Program-made: the position numbers and the translations under genes | Shown here: one piece after another, positions 7,668 to 14,881 of the stretch | Numbering within the stretch: the stretch's first letter is position 1 | How the letters are laid out: each line of letters starts with the position of its first letter | Assembly: GCA_041749475.1 (NCBI GenBank) | Contig: JBGTBD010000074.1 | Location: 1 to 26,954, forward strand | Reading direction: 5' to 3' | DNA length: 26,954 nt | Origin: JBGTBD01 sp041749475 | Lineage (GTDB): Bacteria > Pseudomonadota > Alphaproteobacteria > Rickettsiales > UBA998 | The notes under the pieces: generated by a model | The model's input: the letters and a program-made list of their open reading frames with translations, nothing else | The model's database searches: none | What the model was told of the DNA's origin: nothing

Positions 7668-10031
7668 GTGACAACGAAGCCACCGGACAAACCACCCATT
7701 CATTCCCCCGCCGACGATCACGATAAGGATCGCGGGGAATCCTACTTGGATTATAAATATAATCTGCAGGATAAGGGGGTCACGCGCTTCTTCACACCCA
7801 ACCGTACCGTGAACTACAGCGCGAAATTATACGGCTCACACTTCGAGACGCCGTGGCATCGTGAAGCTTCCGGCATCCCCGCAAAAAGCGAACGCTGGGC
7901 CGACTCCATGAGCGGACGTATGGCGATCCGTACATTCTCTCGCGGGGTATTGGGCGCGGGATTGATGGCGTGGGGACAGGGACGCGCCTTAGGCTATGAT
8001 CCCTTACGCGTCGAGAAAGCGCTCGAGCATCCGGGCATGTTCAGCAATGAGGACGTAAACCTCTACCAGCGTAATCTTGCGCGCATCGCCAAGTTCTACG
8101 ACAACACGTTCGGCAAGGTCTGGTCATGTGTCGTCAAGCCTGAGAGCATGAGGTTCCGCGGCAAAGTCCTGTTCAATCAGGATCAGGCGAAAGAGTTGAC
8201 CACACAATGGTATAAGGATCTGTATGAGTTGAATAAGCCGGCGCTGCAGAACAAAGCCATTAGTTGGGCTGATAAAACGGGCGTCATTAATGAAGAAATA
8301 TTCGCGAGCGAGGAGGGGCGCACCGCATACCAGAAATTTATTGAAAAAGCATTTGAGCAGTGTGATTTCTTCACACATAAATTCGAGCACATACAAGAGC
8401 AATGGTTGGAAATGTTTGGCCATCCGCTTGCTCTACCCCACGATCCTAAATTCAAGTTGAGAACTATTCAAGGACGCAGTTACGGGCACGAGGTCGCGTT
8501 GATGACGCATGACTTCGCGCTTGGCAGTATCGGCGATGCGTTGGGCCGTAGCATTGCCGGTGTGCTTGACCCGAATGTCTACACCGACTGGTGGCATGAG
8601 GGAAAATTCGATCCCGTAGGTTTTGCCAAATACATGGTTCATACGGCGTGGAATGTGCTGTCATATAACCAGATGGAAGACTGGTTCGCAGGGATTGCCT
8701 ACGTGCACCAGATGCGCTTGCAGAGAGACTACATCCCCAAACTCTTCCCCGGCGCCAAGCACGCGATGGATAATCGCAGTACCGCCAGTTACAGGGTGGA
8801 TAATGATGGCAATATCACGGGTGATTACACCAAAGCCGGCGCGATGGATATTCAGGCGCGCTTCATGGGATATAATTTCTATACGCTCCTATTCCGGGAT
8901 TCTTACAACCATCTGGAGTACATGTTCGACGATTGGAAGAAAAATGGGTTTTCTCTCCATTGCAGTATGCCTGAGCATCCCATTGCATCCGTCGTGAACG
9001 GAGTAGACGAAACCGCAAAGTATCTGGGTAAGACCTTTGTCAAATCCATGACCTACATGGCTCCTGCCGTGCCATTCTTCTGGATGTGGCGTGTGCCCCA
9101 AAACAAATCGAACCCACTCTATATTCATGAAACAGGCATCCCGTCTGAGTCAAAAGGGCCTCTGACTATCTCTCGCAGCAGAAGGCCGCTTACAGCAGTT
9201 GATGGTGAGGAATTATACCATCCATGGCTAACCACCAATTATGAGAACGTCGCTGCTGCTGTAAAGGATTACAATCAGAACAGAAATTCGGGTTCAATTT
9301 CTATTTCTAATCTTTCAAAGAACGCTATTGGCAGTGATGGCAAAATATATGCTCAACATATGAGCATTCCATCAAAGCCATTTACGTCCCCTGAGTTTAA
9401 TGTGTATGCAGCGGAAAACACACCAACGACATTTGGACGACTGCTGAACCCGATGGGGCGCATCAGTCAAATTGCGGGTAACGCGCTTGGAAATGTGTTT
9501 GAGAAGATGGTTGCACCCGCATCCTCTGAAGGCGCGCGCAACTTTGCCCAGAACTACGTGAACGCTGCCCTTGCCTATACTCCCTACATGATCGCTAAAT
9601 ACGAAACTGCCAACTGGTGGGACAGCCCCTTCATGGATGCTGCCATCTACCGCGCGGAAGACGGTATCACCAGCCTGAAACCTAAGGAAGTCTGGGAAGG
9701 CATCAAGGACATTGGCCGCGTGATTGCCATTAAGCCGGTGTCATACAAGACGTATTGCGATGCCTTCACGTCACGCGGGTTGGTCAACTCCACTCAGGAA
9801 GCGATAGACCGCGCCAATAAACGTGATCTCGGCTTCAAGCACAGCTTCGCGGAAGCGGTGCGTACCAGCCAGGGAATAACACCGCAGCAACAGGGACAGC
9901 CTTCCGAATCACCTACGCCGCCTGATGCCGTGCCCGGAACCGTGGTAAGCAAAAAGCCGGAAGATTATATCGATGTGTCCCGTCTCTCCGATAACGGTAA
10001 AGCGACACCGAATGGCGTGACCATTCATTAG
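7668..10031 (+). CDS. Large protein of unknown function (787 aa)
   Basis: I recognise no known domain. It is rich in Trp, Tyr, Phe and His, with a hydrophilic N-terminus (first 60 residues), a Gly/Ala segment RTFSRGVLGAGLMAWGQG (about 88-105), a helical part to about 250, an aromatic core with repeated WW/DW patterns (TDWWHEGKF, MEDWFAGIAY), a hydrophobic YMAPAVPFFWMWRVP near 465, and a Pro/Gln-rich tail (about 745-770). No signal peptide is seen. Translation starts at GTG: an in-frame TAG at 7647 excludes longer starts and GGGAAG lies about 5 bases upstream. DNA at 9230-9420 is more AT-rich and encodes a polar Asn/Ser-rich segment. Its partners are the divergent paralogue pair, also unknown. 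Confidence 0.8.
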   Translation: MTTKPPDKPPIHSPADDHDKDRGESYLDYKYNLQDKGVTRFFTPNRTVNYSAKLYGSHFETPWHREASGIPAKSERWADSMSGRMAIRTFSRGVLGAGLMAWGQGRALGYDPLRVEKALEHPGMFSNEDVNLYQRNLARIAKFYDNTFGKVWSCVVKPESMRFRGKVLFNQDQAKELTTQWYKDLYELNKPALQNKAISWADKTGVINEEIFASEEGRTAYQKFIEKAFEQCDFFTHKFEHIQEQWLEMFGHPLALPHDPKFKLRTIQGRSYGHEVALMTHDFALGSIGDALGRSIAGVLDPNVYTDWWHEGKFDPVGFAKYMVHTAWNVLSYNQMEDWFAGIAYVHQMRLQRDYIPKLFPGAKHAMDNRSTASYRVDNDGNITGDYTKAGAMDIQARFMGYNFYTLLFRDSYNHLEYMFDDWKKNGFSLHCSMPEHPIASVVNGVDETAKYLGKTFVKSMTYMAPAVPFFWMWRVPQNKSNPLYIHETGIPSESKGPLTISRSRRPLTAVDGEELYHPWLTTNYENVAAAVKDYNQNRNSGSISISNLSKNAIGSDGKIYAQHMSIPSKPFTSPEFNVYAAENTPTTFGRLLNPMGRISQIAGNALGNVFEKMVAPASSEGARNFAQNYVNAALAYTPYMIAKYETANWWDSPFMDAAIYRAEDGITSLKPKEVWEGIKDIGRVIAIKPVSYKTYCDAFTSRGLVNSTQEAIDRANKRDLGFKHSFAEAVRTSQGITPQQQGQPSESPTPPDAVPGTVVSKKPEDYIDVSRLSDNGKATPNGVTIH

Positions 10032-10099
10032 AGCGCCCTTTACAACCGCGCATTTCAGACTAGATTATTTCATACGATAACGGACGAGAGGAGATGTAT

Positions 10100-10774
10100 A
10101 TGACCAACGTCGCAGTCATTCTTTCCGGATGTGGCCATCAGGACGGCGCGGAAATTCGTGAAGCGGTGCTGAGCCTGCTGTATCTCGACCAGCATGGCGC
10201 GACCGTACAATGCTTCGCGCCGGACATCGCACAGACTTCGGTCATCAATCACCTGACGGGTGAAGCAAAACAGGAATCACGTAACGTGATGGAAGAGGCG
10301 GCACGCATCGCCCGTGGAAACATCAAGCCACTATCGCAATTGAATCCCGACGCGTTCGACGCGCTGGTGATCCCCGGTGGGTTCGGTGCAGCAAAGAATC
10401 TTTCCGATCTTGCGTTGAAAGGGGCGGGCGCAGAAGTGCTTCCCGATTTCACACTTGCGGTACAAGGTTTTTTCGAGGCCGGAAAGCCTATCGGCGCTAT
10501 CTGCATTGCCCCCGCCGTCGTCGCCGCGGTGTTGAAGGATAAAGGCATCACGCTGACCATCGGGGAGGATAAGGGCGTCGCGTCAGTAATCGAGGCGTTG
10601 GGGAATTACCATAAAGATGCACCGACGAACGGCTATGTGCTTGACGAAACTCACCGCATCGTCAGTTGCTCCGCCTACATGCGGGAGGACGCGTTGAGCG
10701 ACATCGCCAAAGGTATCTCACAGGTGATTGAACAGGTCATGACTCTTTCCGCCAAACAGAAGCAGGCAGCATAA
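10100..10774 (+). CDS. elbB: Isoprenoid biosynthesis glyoxalase ElbB (DJ-1/PfpI family)
   Basis: ElbB-type proteins are DJ-1/PfpI-fold enzymes with glyoxalase activity, linked historically to isoprenoid production. The 224-residue reading has the nucleophile-elbow Cys135 in GAICIAPAV, the family opening VAVILSGCGHQDGAEIREAV with its conserved Glu, and IPGGFGAAKNLSDLA at about 91-105. I place the start at 10100: GAGAGGAG ends at 10093 and gives six-base spacing, whereas the ATG at 10094 directly abuts it. The stop TAA overlaps the next ATG by one base (TAATG), so the downstream gene is translationally coupled. No mutation of the catalytic Cys is seen. Confidence 0.92.
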   Translation: MTNVAVILSGCGHQDGAEIREAVLSLLYLDQHGATVQCFAPDIAQTSVINHLTGEAKQESRNVMEEAARIARGNIKPLSQLNPDAFDALVIPGGFGAAKNLSDLALKGAGAEVLPDFTLAVQGFFEAGKPIGAICIAPAVVAAVLKDKGITLTIGEDKGVASVIEALGNYHKDAPTNGYVLDETHRIVSCSAYMREDALSDIAKGISQVIEQVMTLSAKQKQAA

Positions 10775-11457
10775 TGAAATTCTTTCTTTCTCTCGTCATC
10801 CTTTTATTCGCAGGCAGCGAAGTAGCTCACGCGGCGAACTTCGGGCGCGAGATGCCCTCCTGCCAGATCACGCCCGCATCCACTCGTGAATCCTATCCGG
10901 GGGAGAAAAAAATTATTACCTCAGCCAGTCTCGCGCAGCCGGCAGGAAAATCTATTCCCGCCCCCGGCCAGCCTCTGGTGGTGTATGGCCGCGTCTATGA
11001 CGCCAACTGCGTTCCGCTGATGGGCGCGCGGGTGGATGTCTGGCAGGCCGATACCAAGGGTAAGTACGTCTATCCGGGCAAGGATGAATTCGCCAACCCC
11101 TATCCCATCTTCGCCGGTAGCGGGCAGGCGTATACGGATAACGAAGGCCGTTTCACCTTCTTCACCATCTATCCCGGTGCACAGAAACAGAAAATCAGCG
11201 GCAAGGAATTCGAGAACGCGCCGCATATCAACATCCGTATTACCGATAAGCGCCTGCGCAGCCCTTTCACCACGGTCATGTATTTCGCCAATGATCGGCG
11301 TAACGAGACCGACCCTTCTTACAAGCGCGTCGCCGAAGTCTCGCGCCCACTCCTCGCGGCGGATGTGCGGCCGATCAATCCCCAATTCCCCGGCCTTGGC
11401 CTCAACGCGTATTTCGACATCACCTTGCAGGTGAAAGATAAATTCCGCAAATACTAG
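10774..11457 (+). CDS. Exported intradiol-dioxygenase-like protein, iron ligands apparently lost
   Basis: The 227-residue protein begins with a signal peptide (hydrophobic core FFLSLVILLFAG, cleavage likely after AHA at 20). The mature part follows the intradiol ring-cleavage dioxygenase fold: VVYGRVYDANCVPLMGARVDVWQAD at 69-93, then KGKY (Tyr98), TDNEGRFTFFTIYPG and APHINIRI. Known enzymes bind Fe(III) with two Tyr and two His, the second Tyr in PGxYP and the His pair in HxH. Here PGAQKQ replaces the former and H151-I-N153 the latter, so two of four ligands appear missing. It may be a non-catalytic or altered-metal relative. It is coupled to elbB (one-base overlap), and sseA follows after 8 bases. 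Confidence 0.78.
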   Translation: MKFFLSLVILLFAGSEVAHAANFGREMPSCQITPASTRESYPGEKKIITSASLAQPAGKSIPAPGQPLVVYGRVYDANCVPLMGARVDVWQADTKGKYVYPGKDEFANPYPIFAGSGQAYTDNEGRFTFFTIYPGAQKQKISGKEFENAPHINIRITDKRLRSPFTTVMYFANDRRNETDPSYKRVAEVSRPLLAADVRPINPQFPGLGLNAYFDITLQVKDKFRKY

Positions 11458-11465
11458 GAGTGTCT

Positions 11466-12284
11466 ATGCCTTCCGCCTTCGTCTCCCCCGCATGGCTGGC
11501 TGAGCATCTTATGGATGATGCGGTGCGCATCATGGATGCCTCATGGTACATGTCCGCCGATAGTCGCGATACGCGCGGCGAATATGATGCTGACCACATC
11601 CCCGGCGCCGTATTCTTCGATATCGACGCGGCCTCCGATCACACAACCGATCTGCCGCATATGCTCCCCACCCCCGAAACCTTCGGTGAAACGGTTTCCG
11701 CGCTCGGCATCGGCAATCAGCATCACGTGGTGGTCTATGACAGCAAGGGACTGTTCAGCGCGCCGCGCGTGTGGTGGATGTTCCGTGTGTTCGGACATGA
11801 GCATGTCTCCATCCTCGAAGGCGGACTTCCCGCCTGGAAAGAGAATGGAGGGGAGGTGGCTTCCTTACCCACGCGACATGCTCCCGCTCATTTCACCGCC
11901 ACCTTCCATCCGGAACTTGTGCGCAGTAAATCCGAAGTCGAAACCGCCATCGGCAACATCCAGATACTCGACGCTCGCGCCGCGAACCGTTTCCTTGGCG
12001 AAACGCCGGAACCTCGCCCCGGTTTGCGCTCAGGCCATATCCCCGGCAGCAAGAACCTTCCCTTCGGCCAGTTGCTAGATGAGAAAGGGCGCTTGCGCCC
12101 GCAGGATGAAACAAAATCCAGCTTCGCCGCCGCCGACATCGACCCTGCCCGCCCTACCATCACCACCTGCGGCTCCGGCATCAGCGCCTGTGTGCTGGCT
12201 GTGGCTCTCTATGAATTAGGCAATAAAGACGTCGCGGTCTATGACGGCTCATGGGCCGAATGGGGTAAATCGGACGCCGCTTAA
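11466..12284 (+). CDS. sseA: 3-mercaptopyruvate/thiosulfate sulfurtransferase (rhodanese)
   Basis: This tandem-rhodanese enzyme transfers sulfur from 3-mercaptopyruvate or thiosulfate to acceptors such as thiols or cyanide. The N-terminal structural domain includes DAxW...DHIPGAVFFDI and DSKGLFSAPRVWWMFRVFGH. The C-terminal domain has LDARAANRFLG, RSGHIPGSKNLPF and the active loop TTCGSGISACVLA with Cys235, close to the CGSGVTA type of mercaptopyruvate enzymes. Start choice: AGGAG at 11456-11460 spaces correctly to the ATG at 11466, while the in-frame GTG at 11460 lies inside that site. Length (272) is normal. It ends the elbB operon and converges on fumC with 11 bases between. Confidence 0.93.
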   Translation: MPSAFVSPAWLAEHLMDDAVRIMDASWYMSADSRDTRGEYDADHIPGAVFFDIDAASDHTTDLPHMLPTPETFGETVSALGIGNQHHVVVYDSKGLFSAPRVWWMFRVFGHEHVSILEGGLPAWKENGGEVASLPTRHAPAHFTATFHPELVRSKSEVETAIGNIQILDARAANRFLGETPEPRPGLRSGHIPGSKNLPFGQLLDEKGRLRPQDETKSSFAAADIDPARPTITTCGSGISACVLAVALYELGNKDVAVYDGSWAEWGKSDAA

Positions 12285-12295
12285 ACGATAATGCG

Positions 12296-13690
12296 TTAAT
12301 CACTGGGCCCGATCATCATCTCCGGCTTCACCCATTCCTTGAACTGCTCCGCCGTCAATAGTCCGAGCGCGATGGCGGCTTCCTGCAGGGTTGTGCCTTC
12401 CTTATGCGCTTTCTTGGCGATTTTGGCAGCGTTATCATAGCCGATATGCGGGTTGAGCGCCGTCACCAGCATTAGCGATTCATACATCAACTTCTCGATA
12501 CGCTGCGTATTGGCTTCGATACCGACGACGCAATTATCGGTGAAGCTGACACACGCATCCGCAAGCAGTCGGATGGATTGCAGAACGTTATAAATAATAA
12601 CAGGTTTGAACACGTTGAGTTCAAAATGCCCGTTCGATCCGCCCACCGTCACGGTGACATGATTGCCCATCACTTGCGCACAGACCATCGTCATCGCTTC
12701 TGACTGGGTAGGGTTGACCTTCCCCGGCATGATGGAGGAGCCGGGTTCGTTCTCCGGCAACGAAATCTCGCCGATACCGCAACGCGGGCCGGAGCCGAGG
12801 AGTCGAATGTCGTTGGCGATTTTCATCAGCGACGCTGCAAGCACATTCAGCATCCCCGACGCTTCCACCATCGCGTCATGCGTCGCCAGCGCCTCGAATT
12901 TATTGGGCGCGGTGACGTAGGGAAGCCCCGTGATATGCGCCACTTCCTGCGCGAAGGCTTCCGCAAACCCTTTCTTGGAGTTGATCCCCGTACCGACCGC
13001 CGTGCCGCCCTGCGCCAGTTCATAGAGCGCGGGAAGGACGGACTCCATACGGCGGATGCCGTTTTCGATCTGTTTCGTATAGCCGGAGAATTCCTGACCC
13101 AGCGTCATCGGCGTCGCGTCCTGTAAATGCGTCCGTCCGATTTTCACGATGTCCTTGAAGGCTTGCGACTTGTCATTCAGAGCATTGCGCAGGTGCGACA
13201 GGGCAGGGAGGAGCTTATTATAGATTTCCTGCGCCGCGGCGATGTGCATCGCGGTGGGGTAGGAGTCATTGGAGGATTGCCCCATATTCACATGGTCATT
13301 CGGGTGGACAGGTTTTTTGCTGCCCATCGTCCCGCCCAATAACTCAATCGCGCGGTTGGAGATGACCTCGTTGGCGTTCATATTGGTCTGCGTGCCCGAC
13401 CCCGTCTGCCAGACGACGAGGGGGAAATGGGCATCGAGTTTGCCTTCCATCACTTCCGTCGCCGCTTTGACGATGGCATCGCCGATGCCTTTGTCCAACA
13501 CGCCGAGCTTCATATTGACCACCGCTGCCGAGCGTTTGAGCGTTCCCAGCGCATGGACGAGGGGGGCAGGCATGGTCTCGCCGCCGATCTTGAAATTCAT
13601 GAGCGAGCGCGATGTCTGAGCGCCCCAGTACTTATCGGAGGGGACGTTAATCTCACCGAAACTGTCGGTTTCAATTCGTGCTTGACTCAT
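12296..13690 (-). CDS. fumC: Fumarate hydratase, class II
   Basis: FumC interconverts fumarate and malate in the TCA cycle as an iron-free, oxygen-stable homotetramer. The 464-residue sequence has the full family length. The superfamily signature GSSIMPGKVNPTQSEA starts at residue 317, the catalytic-type His188 sits in GRTHLQDATP, and substrate-binding segments WQTGSGTQTNMNANEVI (94-110) and HPNDHVNMGQSSND (129-142) are intact. The gene stands alone between sseA (convergent) and the DMT transporter (divergent, 102-base gap). The ribosome site is weak (GAGAGAG, long spacing). Nothing unusual is seen. Confidence 0.97.
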   Translation of the reverse strand: MSQARIETDSFGEINVPSDKYWGAQTSRSLMNFKIGGETMPAPLVHALGTLKRSAAVVNMKLGVLDKGIGDAIVKAATEVMEGKLDAHFPLVVWQTGSGTQTNMNANEVISNRAIELLGGTMGSKKPVHPNDHVNMGQSSNDSYPTAMHIAAAQEIYNKLLPALSHLRNALNDKSQAFKDIVKIGRTHLQDATPMTLGQEFSGYTKQIENGIRRMESVLPALYELAQGGTAVGTGINSKKGFAEAFAQEVAHITGLPYVTAPNKFEALATHDAMVEASGMLNVLAASLMKIANDIRLLGSGPRCGIGEISLPENEPGSSIMPGKVNPTQSEAMTMVCAQVMGNHVTVTVGGSNGHFELNVFKPVIIYNVLQSIRLLADACVSFTDNCVVGIEANTQRIEKLMYESLMLVTALNPHIGYDNAAKIAKKAHKEGTTLQEAAIALGLLTAEQFKEWVKPEMMIGPSD

Positions 13691-13792
13691 GGTCGTTTGC
13701 TCTCTCTATTATGGCGTGTTGATGCGTGGAGTGGATGACCCGTTCCTATCGTCAAAACAAAAAAATATCTACAACAAAAATCTAGGCTGGGC

Positions 13793-14695
13793 ATGCCCTC
13801 ATTTATGATAAATATGCACGCTGTCGCGTGGATGATGATTACGGGCTTTCTGGCTGTTTCCATCAACACCGTGGCACGAGGACTCTCGGCGGATTTTCAT
13901 CCGTTCCAGCTTGTGTTTTTCTATAATATCCTTGGGCTTCTGGCCTATCTTCCCGCGTTGATAAGAGGTCATATCTCGTTAAAGACGGAGCGTAGCGGCC
14001 TCTACTGGATGCGCGCGGTGCTGGAGTTCGTCGGCTTCACCCTGCTTTTCTGGGCGGTGACGCGGATGCCATTGCCGAACCATACGGCTCTCAGCTTCAC
14101 CTCCCCGCTGTTCGGCTCCATCCTCGCCATCCTGTTCCTGCGGGAGCCCAACAGCTTGCATCGCTGGATAGCGCTGGCTCTTGGCGCGATCGGCGTCCTC
14201 ATTGTCACCCAGCCATGGGAGCAGTCGTTCCATATTTCATGGCTCGTCGTCATCCTCGCTGCGTTCACCTTCGGGTGCTGCGGCATCTGCATCAAGAAGC
14301 TGACCGCTACCGAACCGTCGGGCCGCGTAGCATTTTACATGTTGGCGTTGACCAGCATTGTCGCCTTGCCGTTCGCTATCAGCGTATGGAAAACCCCGTC
14401 ACTGGAGCACCTTCCCGTCCTGCTGTTACTCGGCATCATGGTCGCATCCGTGCAATACACCGTGTCGCAGGCCTACTCCCGCGCCGATGTAACGATGCTC
14501 GTACCCTTCTTCTTCTTTAACTTGGTCTGGTCGTCGCTCTATGGCTATTTCATATTCGGCGAGATGGTGCAGACCGCGACGCTGGTGGGGGGGGTGGTCA
14601 TCGTCTGCAGCACGTTCTATGCCGCGTATCAGGCGCGCAAGCGCACCGAGCACACCAATATCCGCGCCACGGAACAAGCCGCCGCCGGAAATTGA
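13793..14695 (+). CDS. DMT-superfamily transporter with two EamA domains
   Basis: The 300-residue inner-membrane protein has about ten hydrophobic helices arranged as two EamA repeats, the layout of drug/metabolite transporters. Family features include the LFWAVTRMPLPNHTALSFTSPLFGSILAILFLREP segment ending the first repeat's helices 3-4 and the matching VQYTVSQAYSRADVTMLVPFFFFNLVWSSLYGYFIFGE in the second. The substrate cannot be predicted; members export amino acids, nucleotides and other metabolites. The first ATG (13793) is preferred, but an ATG at 13805 is also possible and neither has a strong Shine-Dalgarno. The stop faces that of a small membrane peptide gene, with 15 bases between. 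Confidence 0.9.
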   Translation: MPSFMINMHAVAWMMITGFLAVSINTVARGLSADFHPFQLVFFYNILGLLAYLPALIRGHISLKTERSGLYWMRAVLEFVGFTLLFWAVTRMPLPNHTALSFTSPLFGSILAILFLREPNSLHRWIALALGAIGVLIVTQPWEQSFHISWLVVILAAFTFGCCGICIKKLTATEPSGRVAFYMLALTSIVALPFAISVWKTPSLEHLPVLLLLGIMVASVQYTVSQAYSRADVTMLVPFFFFNLVWSSLYGYFIFGEMVQTATLVGGVVIVCSTFYAAYQARKRTEHTNIRATEQAAAGN

Positions 14696-14710
14696 ATCAA
14701 CGTGTGGTAG

Positions 14711-14809
14711 TTAGTAGATGACAGCAACGCCCGTGACAAACAGGGCGAGGCCGAGGATGGCAACGGTCAGGCCGAAATCGAAAAATGTGCCTGCTTTGTA
14801 TGTGAACAT
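14711..14809 (-). CDS. Small single-pass membrane protein (32 aa)
   Basis: A 33-codon reading frame encodes MFTYKAGTFFDFGLTVAILG followed by LALFVTGVAVIY. This is one hydrophobic helix of about 20 residues with a short polar N-terminus. Evidence for a gene: GGAG with six-base spacing before the ATG at 14809, a TTGAAT-N17-TATGTT promoter candidate upstream, and a palindrome at the promoter. Function unknown; small membrane peptides of this size often act as regulators of larger membrane proteins (general knowledge, not specific evidence). It converges with the DMT transporter. Confidence 0.65.
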   Translation of the reverse strand: MFTYKAGTFFDFGLTVAILGLALFVTGVAVIY

Positions 14810-14823
14810 GATGAACTCCAATG

Positions 14824-14839
14824 GTTAACGTGCGTTAAC
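14824..14839. promoter_or_regulatory. Perfect inverted repeat at the small membrane protein promoter (operator-like)
   Basis: GTTAACG (14824-14830) and CGTTAAC (14833-14839) form a perfect seven-base inverted repeat around two bases. The right arm overlaps the predicted -10 box of the 32-aa gene, as expected for a repressor site. No regulator is identified in the window. Confidence 0.45.
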
Positions 14840-14865
14840 ATACGGAAGGTCTTATCAATATTCAA
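14837..14865 (-). promoter_or_regulatory. Candidate promoter for the 32-aa membrane protein gene
   Basis: On the minus strand TTGAAT (14865-14860) and TATGTT (14842-14837) are separated by exactly 17 bases. The -10 box lies 28 bases before the ATG at 14809 and overlaps the GTTAACG palindrome. Confidence 0.5.
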
Positions 14866-14881
14866 TCATTATTTTCGTGAC

